A DNA stretch of 64,000 nucleotides, from positions 806,001-870,000 of the forward strand of contig NC_021291.1 of the NCBI RefSeq assembly GCF_000319575.2. Direction: 5' to 3'. Below the pieces are notes generated by a model. The model was not told where the DNA came from and searched no databases. It saw only the letters and a program-made list of their open reading frames with translations. The stretch comes from Spiribacter salinus M19-40 (GTDB lineage: Bacteria; Pseudomonadota; Gammaproteobacteria; Nitrococcales; Nitrococcaceae). Of the stretch, positions 1 to 8,895 are shown in pieces. Position 1 is the first letter of the stretch. Each line of letters opens with the position of its first letter. A program made the translations under genes and the position numbers.

Positions 1-2
1 AG

Positions 3-935
3 GAGCTGCTACCGGCGCTGGAGCATCTGGCGCAGACCCTCGAGGCCCGCGCCGTTGAGCTCGAGGGCATCACCACAACAGGCCGGACTCATTTGATGGA
101 TGCGATGCCCGTCAGTCTCGGCCAGGAAGTGGGCGGCTGGGCCCATCAGATTCGGTTGGGCGAGGCGCGGATTCGTGATGCGCTCGCTCGGGTGCATGCC
201 TTGGCGCAGGGTGGCACCGCAGTCGGGACGGGCATCAATGCCCGGCCGGCGTTTGGTGGCCAGGTGGCTGAGGCGCTGGCAAAGCGCACCGGGCTGCCAT
301 TCCGGGAAAGCGCTAATCGCTTCGAGAGCCTGAGTACCCAGGATGCCGCGGTCGAGCTCTCCGGTCAGCTGCGTGTGGTTGCGGTCAGCCTGATGAAGAT
401 CAGCAATGACCTGCGCTGGATGAACTCGGGACCGCTGGCTGGCCTCGGTGAGATCGCCCTGCCGGCGCTGCAGCCGGGCAGTAGCATCATGCCGGGCAAA
501 GTGAATCCGGTGATTCCTGAAGCCGTGGCCCAGGTGGCCGCGCAGGTGATCGGCAATGACACCACCATCACGGTGGCTGGGCAGTCCGGCAACTTCCAGC
601 TCAACGTGATGCTGCCGCTGGTTGCACATAACTTGCTTCAGAGCATTGGCTTGCTCGCCAATGGTGCCCGTGCCCTGGCGGACCGGGCGGTAGCCGGGTT
701 TTCAGTGAATCAAGACCGGCTTGAGGCCGCCCTGGGTCGGAATCCGATTCTCGTCACGGCACTGAATACAGTGATTGGTTACGAACTTGGCGCAAAAATC
801 GCCAAGCGCGCGTATGCCGAGGGCCGGCCGCTCATGGAGCTTGCCCAGGAGATGACCGACCTCTCTGACGAGGATCTGGCACGGTTGCTTGATCCCCGGG
901 CGCTCACGGCCGGGGGGATTCCTGGAGCAGACTAG
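3..935 (+). CDS. fumC: Fumarate hydratase class II, C-terminal part (cut by left edge)
   Basis: This is the last 310 residues of a class II fumarase, which interconverts fumarate and malate in the TCA cycle as a soluble homotetramer. The frame is open at the left edge, so the N-terminus lies outside the window. The substrate-site stretch GRTHLMDAMP and the superfamily signature GSSIMPGKVNP are both visible, followed by SGNFQLNV and the C-terminal LVTALN segment. The text after the signature (VIPEAVAQVAAQVIGND) resembles the Pseudomonas FumC1 subtype more than E. coli FumC. Aspartase and argininosuccinate lyase share the signature, but the overall C-terminal pattern favours fumarase. The stop lies 4 bp before uvrC, so the two genes are probably cotranscribed. 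Confidence 0.85.
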   Translation, partial: ELLPALEHLAQTLEARAVELEGITTTGRTHLMDAMPVSLGQEVGGWAHQIRLGEARIRDALARVHALAQGGTAVGTGINARPAFGGQVAEALAKRTGLPFRESANRFESLSTQDAAVELSGQLRVVAVSLMKISNDLRWMNSGPLAGLGEIALPALQPGSSIMPGKVNPVIPEAVAQVAAQVIGNDTTITVAGQSGNFQLNVMLPLVAHNLLQSIGLLANGARALADRAVAGFSVNQDRLEAALGRNPILVTALNTVIGYELGAKIAKRAYAEGRPLMELAQEMTDLSDEDLARLLDPRALTAGGIPGAD

Positions 936-939
936 GCGT

Positions 940-2754
940 ATGGCATTCGACGCGGACGCCGTTCTCAAGCACCTCCCCACCGCGCCAGGCGTCTATCGGA
1001 TGATGGACGCCTCGGGGGCGGTGATTTACGTCGGCAAGGCCCGTCAACTCAAGCGCCGCGTATCGAGTTATTTCCGTAAGGGGGCGCACAACGCCAAGAC
1101 GCAGGCGCTCGTCAGCCAAGTGGCGGATCTGCAGGTCACTGTGACCCATACCGAGGCCGAGGCCCTCATCCTTGAGAACAATCTCATTAAGGAGCACCGG
1201 CCTCGCTACAACGTGCTGCTGCGCGATGACAAGAGCTATCCGTACATTCATCTCTCAACGCAGCAGGACTTTCCGCGGTTGAGTTTCCACCGCGGGCAGC
1301 GCAAGACGGAGGGCCAGACCTTCGGACCGTTCCCGTCCTCCGGGGCGGTGCGCGAGACGCTGAATCACCTCCAGAAGGTCTTCCCGGTGCGCCAGTGCCG
1401 CGACAGCTTCTACCGGCACCGCTCGCGGCCCTGTCTGCAACATCAGATTAGCCGCTGTACGGCCCCTTGCGTGGGGCTCGTCAGCCAGGCGGACTACGCT
1501 CGGGATGTCCGCCATGTGGAGATGTTTCTCTCGGGCCAGAGCAACGAGGTGGTCGACGAGCTCGTGGGCCGCATGGAGCAGGCCGCTGAAGATCTGCAGT
1601 TCGAGCAGGCGGCGCGCCTGCGTGACCGCATCAGCAGCCTGCGGCGAATCCAGGAGCGGCAGTACGTGGCGGGCGCCAAGGGGGATGTCGATGTCATCGC
1701 CTGTCGCACGCGCGAGAACTTGGCCTGTGTGCAGGTCTTTGTGATTCGGGATGGGCGTAATCTGGGTAACCAGACCTACTTTCCCAAAGCACCCCCCGAT
1801 ACCGACACCGAGGAACTGATCTACAGCTTCATCGCCCGACATTACCTTGGCCGCGAGACCCCGGCGGAACTGTTGGTGAGCCATGCCCTACCGGATAGCG
1901 AAGTGCTTGAAGAGGCCCTCAGTCACGATGCCGGACATCGAGTGCGGGTTTCATCGCGTCTGCGTGGCGAGCGCCGGCGTTGGATGGAGATGGCTGAGCG
2001 CAATGCCGAGCACGCGCTGAGTGCCAGAATGAACAGTGAGGCGATCATGGAGCGGCGATTCGAGGATCTCCAGCAGGCCCTTGGGCTTGATGAGATTCCC
2101 GAGCGCATTGAATGCTTCGACATCAGCCACACACAGGGTGAAGCGACGGTGGCCTCCTGCGTCGTCTTTGGTCGCGAAGGCCCCATCAAGGATGACTATC
2201 GTCGCTTTAATATCGAGGGCGTCACGGGGGGCGACGACTACGCCGCGATGCACCAGGCCCTGGAGCGGCGCTATCGGCGGGTGAAAGAGGGTGAAGGGAC
2301 GCCGCCTGACCTGCTTTTGATCGATGGGGGAGAGGGCCAGCTTAAACAGGCTGAAAATGTCCTGGAGGATCTCCAGCTCGACATGATCCTGCCGGTAGGC
2401 ATCGCCAAGGGACCGCGCCGGCGCGCGGGTGAGGAAGTGCTGCTGATCGCGGGCCAGCCCGAAGACATTCGCCTGGCGCCCGAGTCGCCAGCGCTGCATT
2501 TGCTCCAGCAGGCGCGAGACGAGGCCCATCGGTTTGCGATCACGGGCCATCGCAATCGGCGCGGTAAGTCGCGGACAACCTCCAGTCTGGAGGAGATTGG
2601 CGGACTGGGCCCAAAACGGCGCCAGGCCCTCATGCAGCAATTTGGCGGACTGAAAGGCATGAAACGGGCCGGAGTCGAAGACCTTGAGCGGGTGCCTGGC
2701 ATCAGCCGTGCGCTCGCCGAGCGCATTCACGGCTACCTTAATGGCGGCGCGTGA
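940..2754 (+). CDS. uvrC: UvrABC system protein C (excinuclease subunit)
   Basis: UvrC makes both incisions around bulky DNA lesions after UvrA/UvrB recognition in nucleotide excision repair. The 604-residue length matches the family (about 600). The N-terminal GIY-YIG nuclease is seen as PGVYRMM with VIYVGKA (Y19, Y30). A UVR motif for UvrB binding lies near residues 205-240, the RNase H-like 5' nuclease follows (FDISHTQG), and a C-terminal helix-hairpin-helix pair (GLGPKRR, VPGISRALAERI) ends the protein. I chose the ATG at 940 because it starts the family N-terminus and follows a GGAG site; longer starts in the same frame run into fumC. The order uvrC-pgsA-tRNA cluster is the same as in E. 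coli. Confidence 0.97.
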   Translation: MAFDADAVLKHLPTAPGVYRMMDASGAVIYVGKARQLKRRVSSYFRKGAHNAKTQALVSQVADLQVTVTHTEAEALILENNLIKEHRPRYNVLLRDDKSYPYIHLSTQQDFPRLSFHRGQRKTEGQTFGPFPSSGAVRETLNHLQKVFPVRQCRDSFYRHRSRPCLQHQISRCTAPCVGLVSQADYARDVRHVEMFLSGQSNEVVDELVGRMEQAAEDLQFEQAARLRDRISSLRRIQERQYVAGAKGDVDVIACRTRENLACVQVFVIRDGRNLGNQTYFPKAPPDTDTEELIYSFIARHYLGRETPAELLVSHALPDSEVLEEALSHDAGHRVRVSSRLRGERRRWMEMAERNAEHALSARMNSEAIMERRFEDLQQALGLDEIPERIECFDISHTQGEATVASCVVFGREGPIKDDYRRFNIEGVTGGDDYAAMHQALERRYRRVKEGEGTPPDLLLIDGGEGQLKQAENVLEDLQLDMILPVGIAKGPRRRAGEEVLLIAGQPEDIRLAPESPALHLLQQARDEAHRFAITGHRNRRGKSRTTSSLEEIGGLGPKRRQALMQQFGGLKGMKRAGVEDLERVPGISRALAERIHGYLNGGA

Positions 2755-2767
2755 TAGGCTCTGCGCC

Positions 2768-3331
2768 ATGGAGATGACCTTACCCAACATCCTGACTTGG
2801 CTGCGGATCGCGATGATCCCCGTGCTGGGTCTGCTGTTTCTCTTGCCCGCGCCGTGGGCCAACAGCGCGGCAGCGGCGGTGTTCGCACTGGCAAGTCTTA
2901 CCGACTGGCTGGATGGCTACCTTGCGCGGCGCTGGAACCAGATTTCGGCCTTTGGTGCCTTTCTTGATCCGGTGGCCGACAAACTCATTGTGGCGATCGC
3001 CCTGATCATCGTTGTCGTTGAGACACCCACCGCCTGGATGGCGGTCCCGGCAGCCGTCATTATTGGCCGTGAAATTGCTGTGTCCGCGTTGCGTGAGTGG
3101 ATGGCCGAACTCGGGCTTCGCTCCAGCGTCGCAGTTGGGATGGCCGGCAAGCTGAAGACGGCCGCACAGATGGTCGCGATCGTTTTGCTGCTCTACCGGC
3201 ACGAGTTCAATGGCTTCCCGGTGTGGGGTGTGGGACTGGGACTGTTGTACATCGCGGCCGCGCTCACGCTGTATTCCATGGTGTTGTATCTGAACGCGGC
3301 GATCCGGCGGGTTGAGGGTCTTTCGGGTTGA
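2768..3331 (+). CDS. pgsA: CDP-diacylglycerol--glycerol-3-phosphate 3-phosphatidyltransferase
   Basis: PgsA makes phosphatidylglycerophosphate from CDP-diacylglycerol and glycerol 3-phosphate at the inner membrane, the committed step toward phosphatidylglycerol and cardiolipin. The 187-residue protein has the complete CDP-alcohol phosphatidyltransferase motif D49-G50-x2-A53-R54-x8-G63-x3-D67-x3-D71 and several hydrophobic helices. The start could be ATG 2768 or ATG 2774; both give the family N-terminus (TLPNILTWLRI). It begins 13 bp after uvrC, so the two are probably cotranscribed. Its stop codon lies inside the -35 box of the tRNA promoter. Confidence 0.96.
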   Translation: MEMTLPNILTWLRIAMIPVLGLLFLLPAPWANSAAAAVFALASLTDWLDGYLARRWNQISAFGAFLDPVADKLIVAIALIIVVVETPTAWMAVPAAVIIGREIAVSALREWMAELGLRSSVAVGMAGKLKTAAQMVAIVLLLYRHEFNGFPVWGVGLGLLYIAAALTLYSMVLYLNAAIRRVEGLSG

Positions 3332-3355
3332 CAGCAAAGCGGCTCGCACTAGAAT
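3328..3355 (+). promoter_or_regulatory. Sigma70 promoter of the tRNA operon
   Basis: A perfect -35 TTGACA (3328-3333) and a -10 TAGAAT (3350-3355) are separated by 16 bp. The -35 box overlaps the pgsA stop codon. The predicted transcription start is near 3362, only about 6 nt before the mature 5' end of tRNA-Gly. The region after the -10 is GC-rich, as is usual for stringently controlled tRNA promoters. Confidence 0.8.
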
Positions 3356-3367
3356 AGCGGGTCTGAC

Positions 3368-3443
<76 letters not shown>

Positions 3444-3451
3444 GAATTCCA

Positions 3452-3479
3452 CCCCGATCGGGTTCGGTCGGGGTTTTTT
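3452..3479 (+). terminator. Rho-independent terminator between tRNA-Gly and tRNA-Cys
   Basis: An 8-bp stem, CCCCGATC with GGTCGGGG (one G-T pair), encloses a 6-nt loop and is followed directly by six T. It would end or weaken transcription after tRNA-Gly, so the Cys and Leu tRNAs would depend on readthrough or on their own promoter. Confidence 0.75.
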
Positions 3480-3523
3480 GTGCCCGCCCGATGGGCGTGG
3501 CTTCACTATTGGCACCGAAAGGT

Positions 3524-3532
3524 TGCTATCCT
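3524..3532 (+). promoter_or_regulatory. Possible extended -10 promoter for tRNA-Cys/tRNA-Leu
   Basis: TGC followed by TATCCT (3527-3532) resembles an extended -10 element and would start transcription near 3540, just before tRNA-Cys at 3547. No good -35 box is seen. The call rests mainly on the terminator upstream, which makes a second promoter likely. Confidence 0.35.
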
Positions 3533-3546
3533 TGGCAGCCTGTATC

Positions 3547-3620
3547 GGCTAGGTGGCAGAGTGGTGATGCAGCGGCCTGCAAAGCCGTGTACGCCGGTTC
3601 GATTCCGGCCCTAGCCTCCA
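3547..3620 (+). tRNA. cysT: tRNA-Cys (anticodon GCA)
   Basis: A 74-nt cloverleaf with acceptor GGCTAGG pairing CCTAGCC, anticodon GCA at 3579-3581, T-arm GCCGGTTCGATTCCGGC and encoded CCA. It is the second member of the conserved Gly-Cys-Leu tRNA cluster. Confidence 0.96.
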
Positions 3621-3627
3621 GATCCAT

Positions 3628-3712
3628 GCCCGGATGGCGGAACTGGTAGACGCACGGGACTTAAAATCCCGAGGCTTAGGCCGTGTGGGTTCGAGTCCCA
3701 CTCCGGGCACCA
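3628..3712 (+). tRNA. leuZ: tRNA-Leu (anticodon TAA)
   Basis: An 85-nt class II tRNA with acceptor GCCCGGA pairing TCCGGGC, D-loop ACTGGTAGA, anticodon TAA at 3662-3664, a long variable arm, T-loop TTCGAGT and encoded CCA. It begins 7 nt after tRNA-Cys, so the two are probably processed from one transcript. Confidence 0.96.
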
Positions 3713-3747
3713 CTTTTCCAAGCGGTCTCTTTTCACCGGAGCATCTA

Positions 3748-4455
3748 ATGGCTTCACCCATTCTGATCACTGGTGCCAGTCAGCGCATCGGGCTCGCCTT
3801 TGCCATGCACTGCCTGGAAAACAATACCCCGGTGATTGCGACCTACCGCACCCTTCGGCCTGCCGTGGAGACACTAAAAGCGGCGGGGGCCCGGTGCATT
3901 CACGCTGACTTTGCGACCAACGAGGGCATTGACGCGTTCATCGACACGCTTAAACAAGAAACGGCCACGTTGCGGGCCATCATCCACAACGCATCCGACT
4001 GGATGCCCGAGCGCGCCGATTCGGACCCGGCCGAGGTGATGGCGTCCATGATGCAGATACACAGCATGACGCCCTACCGCATTAACCTGGCCTGTCGGCA
4101 CTTGCTTGAGAACAGCGGTGCCACCACCGATATCGTTCACATGACGGACTACGTCGTGGAGAAAGGCAGCGCGAAGCACATTGCCTATGCCGCGAGTAAA
4201 GCGGCGCTGGACAACCTGACTCGGTCTTTCTCGCGGCTGCTGGCACCCAACGTGAAAGTGAACAGCGTGGCGCCCTCGCTCATCATGTTCAACGAGGGGG
4301 ATAGCGAGGCGTACCGCGAGAAAACGCTCAAGAAATCCCTGCTCGGCATCGCACCAGGGGAGGCTGCGGCCGTCCAGACGCTGCAATTCCTGCTCGATAA
4401 CCGCTATATCACCGGCCGCAGCATCGGGCTTGACGGCGGCCGACCGCTCGTCTGA
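3748..4455 (+). CDS. folM: Dihydromonapterin reductase (FolM), SDR family
   Basis: FolM reduces dihydromonapterin to tetrahydromonapterin with NADPH and has weak dihydrofolate reductase activity. The 235-residue protein has the SDR nucleotide motif TGASQRIG (residues 8-15) and the catalytic Y147-x3-K151. It also has stretches typical of FolM rather than of general SDRs: ILITGASQRIGLA, HNASDW, MTDYVVEKGS, KHIAYAASKAALDN and VAPSLIMFNE. The ATG at 3748 gives the family N-terminus; earlier starts in this frame fall inside tRNA-Leu. It stands alone downstream of the tRNAs and converges with fabB. A pterin-4a-carbinolamine dehydratase (58.5 kb) in the same window fits use of tetrahydromonapterin as a cofactor. 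Confidence 0.9.
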   Translation: MASPILITGASQRIGLAFAMHCLENNTPVIATYRTLRPAVETLKAAGARCIHADFATNEGIDAFIDTLKQETATLRAIIHNASDWMPERADSDPAEVMASMMQIHSMTPYRINLACRHLLENSGATTDIVHMTDYVVEKGSAKHIAYAASKAALDNLTRSFSRLLAPNVKVNSVAPSLIMFNEGDSEAYREKTLKKSLLGIAPGEAAAVQTLQFLLDNRYITGRSIGLDGGRPLV

Positions 4456-4470
4456 GCGATCAGCGACGCC

Positions 4471-5700
4471 CTAGAAGCGCTTGAATGCCAGGGTTGCGTT
4501 GGTGCCACCAAAGCCGAAGCTGTTGCTGATGACCAGATCCAGCGACTGGTTTTCTCGCGTCTCAGTCACAACGGAAAGCCCCTCGGCATCCTCATCCAGA
4601 TGCTCGACATTGGCTGTGCCGGCAATGAAATTGCCCTGCATCATCAGCAGTGCATAAATCGCCTCCTGGACGCCCGCGGCGCCCAGGGAGTGGCCGGTGA
4701 GCGATTTGGTTGAGCTCACCGGAGGCAGGGCGTTGCCAAAGACCGCCTGCAAGGCACGCAACTCAGTAATATCTCCCGCCGGCGTACTGGTGCCGTGGGC
4801 ATTGATGTAGTCCACGGCTTGATCCGTGCCAGCCTCGGCCATTTGCAACGCCTGGTTCACGCAGCGCTCCGCGCCCTCGCCGGAAGGCGCGACCATGTCG
4901 TAGCCATCAGACGTGGCGCCGTATCCCACGAGTTCGGCCAGGATCTCAGCGCCGCGCGCCTCGGCGTGTTCCAACGACTCGAGCACCAGCATGCCGGCCC
5001 CGCCAGCAATGACGAACCCATCTCGGTCCCGATCAAAGGGGCGGGATGCCCGCGCTGGCGTTTCGTTGTACTGGGTGGAGAGCGCACCCATGGCATCAAA
5101 GAGCATGGTCAGGCTCCAGTGCTCTTCTTCGCCGCCACCGGCAAAGACCACATCCTGTTTGCCAAGCTGGATTTGCTCCATCGCGGCACCGATGCAGTGC
5201 GCACTGGTCGCGCAGGCTGAAGAGATGCTGTAGTTAACGCCCTTGATGCCAAACGGCGTCGCCAAGCAGGCCGACGTCGTGCTGCCCATCACCTTGGGCA
5301 CAGCAAACGCCCCGATTTTGCGGACGCCGCGCTCCCGGAGAATGTCAGTGGCTTTGACGACGTTTTCTGTCGATGCGCCGCCAGAGCCGACGATGAGCCC
5401 GGTTCGCGGGTCAGACACCTTTTCTGGTGCTAAGCCGGACTGCTGGATTGCCTGCTCCATTGCCAAATAGGCGTAGCCGGCGGCATCGCCCATGAAACGC
5501 CTGGCGCGCCGCGGCACGGCGGCATCCAGATCGACGTCCGGGCCGGCGGCAATTTGGCTGCGCAGCCCCATTTCGGCATAGGCCTCGCGACCGGTAATGC
5601 CCGAGCGGCCCTCTCGAAGGGCTCGGGTGACGGTGGCCGGATCATTACCCAGGCAGGAGACGATACCCATCCCCGTGACAACCACTCTTCGCAAGGTCAA
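4471..5700 (-). CDS. fabB: 3-oxoacyl-ACP synthase I (KAS I)
   Basis: FabB condenses malonyl-ACP with acyl-ACP and is required to elongate the cis-3-decenoyl product of FabA in unsaturated fatty-acid synthesis. The 409-residue length is close to E. coli FabB (406). The nucleophile is C163 in [12 protein letters not shown], and the two catalytic histidines are in [11 protein letters not shown] and TGHSLGAAG. The N-terminus [15 protein letters not shown] matches the family. It starts 6 bp after the fabA stop, so fabA-fabB form an operon. A separate fabF lies at 23.1 kb. Confidence 0.95.
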   Translation of the reverse strand: MTLRRVVVTGMGIVSCLGNDPATVTRALREGRSGITGREAYAEMGLRSQIAAGPDVDLDAAVPRRARRFMGDAAGYAYLAMEQAIQQSGLAPEKVSDPRTGLIVGSGGASTENVVKATDILRERGVRKIGAFAVPKVMGSTTSACLATPFGIKGVNYSISSACATSAHCIGAAMEQIQLGKQDVVFAGGGEEEHWSLTMLFDAMGALSTQYNETPARASRPFDRDRDGFVIAGGAGMLVLESLEHAEARGAEILAELVGYGATSDGYDMVAPSGEGAERCVNQALQMAEAGTDQAVDYINAHGTSTPAGDITELRALQAVFGNALPPVSSTKSLTGHSLGAAGVQEAIYALLMMQGNFIAGTANVEHLDEDAEGLSVVTETRENQSLDLVISNSFGFGGTNATLAFKRF

Positions 5701-5706
5701 ATCCTC

Positions 5707-6225
5707 CTACAACGCATCCTGCGGATTTTGAAATAACCCAACGCGCAGGTCCATGGCGCGATAGATCACATTGCCATCGACTTCAACCTGACCATCGGCA
5801 ATGCCCATGTACAGGCGTCGACGTATTACCCGCTTAATATCCAATTGATATTTTACATTCGCGTTATCCGGAAGGATCTGGCCGGTGAACTTCACCTCGC
5901 CGCAGCCCAGCGCGCGGCCCTTGCCCGTTCCCCCAATCCAGCCCAGGTAAAAACCCAGTAGCTGCCAGAGGGCGTCCAGGCCCAGGCAGCCAGGCATGAC
6001 CGGGTCGCCGGGGAAGTGACAGCCGAAAAACCAGAGCTCGGGATGAACCTTGAGCTCCGCTGTCACCAGGCCTTTCTCGAATTCCCCGCTATCCTCGTCG
6101 ATGTGCGTAATCGCATCGAACATGAGCATGTTGGGGACCGGGAGCTGGGGGTTACCCGGGCCAAAAAGTTCGCCATGCCCGCAGGCCAGCAGCTCGTCAT
6201 AGTTATAGCTAGATTTCTGATTCAT
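5707..6225 (-). CDS. fabA: 3-hydroxydecanoyl-ACP dehydratase/isomerase
   Basis: FabA dehydrates 3-hydroxydecanoyl-ACP and isomerises the trans-2 product to cis-3-decenoyl-ACP, the branch point of anaerobic unsaturated fatty-acid synthesis. The protein has 172 residues, the same as E. coli. The catalytic H70 ([14 protein letters not shown]) and D84 (CLGLDALWQ) are present. The start at 6225 gives the usual N-terminus; a longer in-frame start at 6267 adds 14 residues with no family counterpart. It is followed by fabB in the usual fabAB pair. Confidence 0.96.
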   Translation of the reverse strand: MNQKSSYNYDELLACGHGELFGPGNPQLPVPNMLMFDAITHIDEDSGEFEKGLVTAELKVHPELWFFGCHFPGDPVMPGCLGLDALWQLLGFYLGWIGGTGKGRALGCGEVKFTGQILPDNANVKYQLDIKRVIRRRLYMGIADGQVEVDGNVIYRAMDLRVGLFQNPQDAL

Positions 6226-6316
6226 GAGTATCCGCAAGCCGCTGGCCCATTCGCATGGCCCTGACATGCCGGGAAGCGGCGGCGTTTCGGGAAGGGCTTG
6301 ATCAAGGGGCGGAACA

Positions 6317-8206
6317 CTAATCGCTCACGAGCGTACTGGCAACTTCATGGCCCAGCCAGGTCGTTATCCGCTGATGGATCCCTGTGGTATCCAGGCCCAC
6401 CATTTCGAGCTGTTCATCGCGCTCACCATGCTGGACGTAGGTGTCGGGCAAGCCGATGTGCAATATCGGGAGCTGGATATTGAGACGCGCGAGCGCCTCG
6501 GCCACGGCCGAGCCGGCGCCGCCAGCCACCACATTTTCCTCGAGGGTGATGAGCTGCGCATGCGTCTCGGCGATCTCGCGTAGGCAGTCTTCATCTAATG
6601 GCCGCACAAACCGCATGTTCACCACCGTGGCGTTTAATGCCTCACCCACGGCCTCGGCGGGGGCTACCATGCTGCCGAAGGCGAGGAGCGCAACGCCTTC
6701 GCCGCGCCGCCGCACTTCGGCTTGCCCGACGGGCAGGCCTTCGAGGCTCTCGTCCGGCATGGTGCCCGGGCCACGACCCTTGGGATAACGCACCGAACTC
6801 GGCCCATCGAGGCTAATGGCCGTCGAGAGCATCTGCCGGCACTCCCGCTCATCGGCAGGCGCCATAACCGTCATGTTCGGCAGACAACGCATGAAACTGA
6901 AATCGAATGCGCCCTGGTGCGTAGCGCCGTCCGCGCCGACAAGGCCAGCCCGGTCAAGTGCAAACACGACCGGCAGGTTCTGTAGCGTGACATCGTGGAT
7001 CAGCTGGTCGTACCCGCGCTGCAGGAACGTGGAGTAGATCGCGAGAACGGGCTTTTCACCCTCGCAGGCGAGGCCCGCGGCCAGCGTCACCGCATGCTGC
7101 TCGGCGATGGCGGTATCGAGATAGCGCTCGGGATACTGATTGGCGAAGTCCACCAGACCGGATCCCTCGCGCATAGCGGGGGTAATGCCCCAGACGCGCT
7201 CGTCTGCCTTGGCGATATCGCACAGCCACTGACTAAAGACATCAGTGTAGTTCAACGGCGCGGCTTCATTGGAGGCCTTAAGCCCGGCCGCCGGGTCGAA
7301 GGCCTTTACGCCATGGTAGGCGATGGGGTTGGCCTCAGCCCGGGCGTAGCCTTTGCCCTTGCGGGTGACGCAGTGAAGGATCCGCGGGCCGTCGAGCTCG
7401 CGCAGCCGCTGCAGGACCGGGATGAGTTCGTCCAGGTCATGGCCGTCGACTGGCCCAAAATACTGAAAGCCGAGCTCCTCAAAGAACGTTCCCGGCACTA
7501 GCATGCCTTTGACGTGCTCCTCCGCGCGTTTCGCAAACTCCCGCATGGGCCCAGGCATGCGCTCAAGCATGTTTTTGGCCTCTTCGCGGACATTGCCGTA
7601 CACCCCGCCGGAGAGTAAGCGCGCGAAGGTCTTGTTCAGCGCGCCGACATTCTCGGAAATCGACATTTCGTTGTCGTTCAGGATTACCAACAGATCAGGG
7701 CGCACGTCGCCGGCGTGGTTCAGGGCTTCGAAGGCCTCACCCGCGGTGAGTCCACCATCACCGATCACCGCGCAGGTTTTGCGGGTGATGTCCTGGTTGC
7801 TGCTTGCGAGCGCCATACCGAGCGCCGCGCTGATGGAGGTGCTGGAGTGGCCCACGCCGAAAGTGTCATAAACACTCTCATCGCGGCTGGGGAAGCCAGC
7901 GGGGCCGTCGACCTTGCGGATACGGCCGATTTCCCTGCGCCGCCCGGTCAGGATTTTGTGGGGATAACACTGATGGCCGACATCCCAGACCAGTCGATCA
8001 AACGGTGTGTCGAGGACATAGTGCAGGGCGACGGTGAGTTCCACTGCCCCAAGACCGGCAGCGAGATGTCCACCGGAGCGCGCTACGCTCGCTAATAAGT
8101 ATTCGCGTAGCTGACTGGCCAGCCGAGGCAGTTGGCCTTCTGGCAGTTCGCGCAGGTGAGCCGGCTCATCGATGCCTTCAAGCAAAGGGTAGGCACTCAT
8201 GTCCAT
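6317..8206 (-). CDS. dxs: 1-deoxy-D-xylulose-5-phosphate synthase
   Basis: Dxs condenses pyruvate and glyceraldehyde 3-phosphate, using thiamine diphosphate, in the first step of the MEP isoprenoid pathway. The 629-residue protein shows the transketolase-type thiamine-binding segment ([18 protein letters not shown] followed by NDNEMSIS), the conserved [15 protein letters not shown], and the C-terminal [13 protein letters not shown] and [15 protein letters not shown]. The window also holds ispG, a late step of the same pathway. The start overlaps the upstream YcgN-type gene by 10 bp, which suggests translational coupling. Confidence 0.97.
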   Translation of the reverse strand: MDMSAYPLLEGIDEPAHLRELPEGQLPRLASQLREYLLASVARSGGHLAAGLGAVELTVALHYVLDTPFDRLVWDVGHQCYPHKILTGRRREIGRIRKVDGPAGFPSRDESVYDTFGVGHSSTSISAALGMALASSNQDITRKTCAVIGDGGLTAGEAFEALNHAGDVRPDLLVILNDNEMSISENVGALNKTFARLLSGGVYGNVREEAKNMLERMPGPMREFAKRAEEHVKGMLVPGTFFEELGFQYFGPVDGHDLDELIPVLQRLRELDGPRILHCVTRKGKGYARAEANPIAYHGVKAFDPAAGLKASNEAAPLNYTDVFSQWLCDIAKADERVWGITPAMREGSGLVDFANQYPERYLDTAIAEQHAVTLAAGLACEGEKPVLAIYSTFLQRGYDQLIHDVTLQNLPVVFALDRAGLVGADGATHQGAFDFSFMRCLPNMTVMAPADERECRQMLSTAISLDGPSSVRYPKGRGPGTMPDESLEGLPVGQAEVRRRGEGVALLAFGSMVAPAEAVGEALNATVVNMRFVRPLDEDCLREIAETHAQLITLEENVVAGGAGSAVAEALARLNIQLPILHIGLPDTYVQHGERDEQLEMVGLDTTGIHQRITTWLGHEVASTLVSD

Positions 8207-8652
8207 TCCGACTCCTCCATGTAATCTTCGAGCTCAGCGCCCGTGGGCAGGTTCCGCTCACTGGTGAGCTCGCCCTGCACCGATACGCCGGCTTCGTGAA
8301 CTGTTTGCGGGTCACCCGAGACCAGCGGATGCCACCAGGCCAGTCCTTTGCCTTCGGCAATCCTTCTGTAAGCACAAGTTTCCGGGAGCCAGCGCGCTTC
8401 GGCAACCTTTTCGACCGTTAACTGGATGCAATCGGGCACCGTCGCGTGGCGGTTGGCGTAGTCGCTGCACTGGCAGGTGTGCGTGTTCAGTAGCTGACAG
8501 CTGACCGTGGTGGGGTAGATCGCCCCCGTATCGGCGTCTTCCAGACGATGGCGACAGCACTGCCCACAGCCATCACAGAGGGCCTCCCACTCAGGCCACG
8601 ACATCTCCGCAAGGGTTTTGCGGTGCCAAAAGGGAGTGGATGCGTCGTGCAT
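8197..8652 (-). CDS. YcgN-type cysteine-cluster protein (UPF0260)
   Basis: This 151-residue protein belongs to the YcgN/UPF0260 family, whose function is not established. It has the cysteine motif [11 protein letters not shown] and more cysteines downstream (CQLL, CQCSDY, PDC, ETCAYR), consistent with the putative zinc- or iron-chelating CxxCxxCC domain. Other family hallmarks are the start [11 protein letters not shown] and the late WHPLVSGDP. It is the first gene of a minus-strand unit with dxs (10-bp overlap). A partnership with iron-sulfur metabolism is only an inference from the cysteines. Confidence 0.85.
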   Translation of the reverse strand: MHDASTPFWHRKTLAEMSWPEWEALCDGCGQCCRHRLEDADTGAIYPTTVSCQLLNTHTCQCSDYANRHATVPDCIQLTVEKVAEARWLPETCAYRRIAEGKGLAWWHPLVSGDPQTVHEAGVSVQGELTSERNLPTGAELEDYMEESEWT

Positions 8653-8895
8653 ACGCTAATTATACGACCACCATGCCAATGTTGCACCGTCATTGGACGA
8701 TAATGCCCTCGGCCGACACGTAGCCTTTTCTAGCGCCAGGCGATGAGCAGGCATGTATTGCGGTGGTGTGATCGGAAGTTGCCCAGGGTCGCAGTCTACC
8801 GGAAAGTTTGCATTGCCTATTCATGAGAGTGCAATTAGTATCTGCCAGGGTCAGCAAAACAGAAAAGCCGAGAATTCACTCCGGCTGGTGGGGAT

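Noticed and set aside
1951-2862. A 303-codon open frame on the minus strand across uvrC/pgsA
   Set aside because: Antisense to conserved UvrC sequence, with no domain or RBS; a shadow of codon bias.
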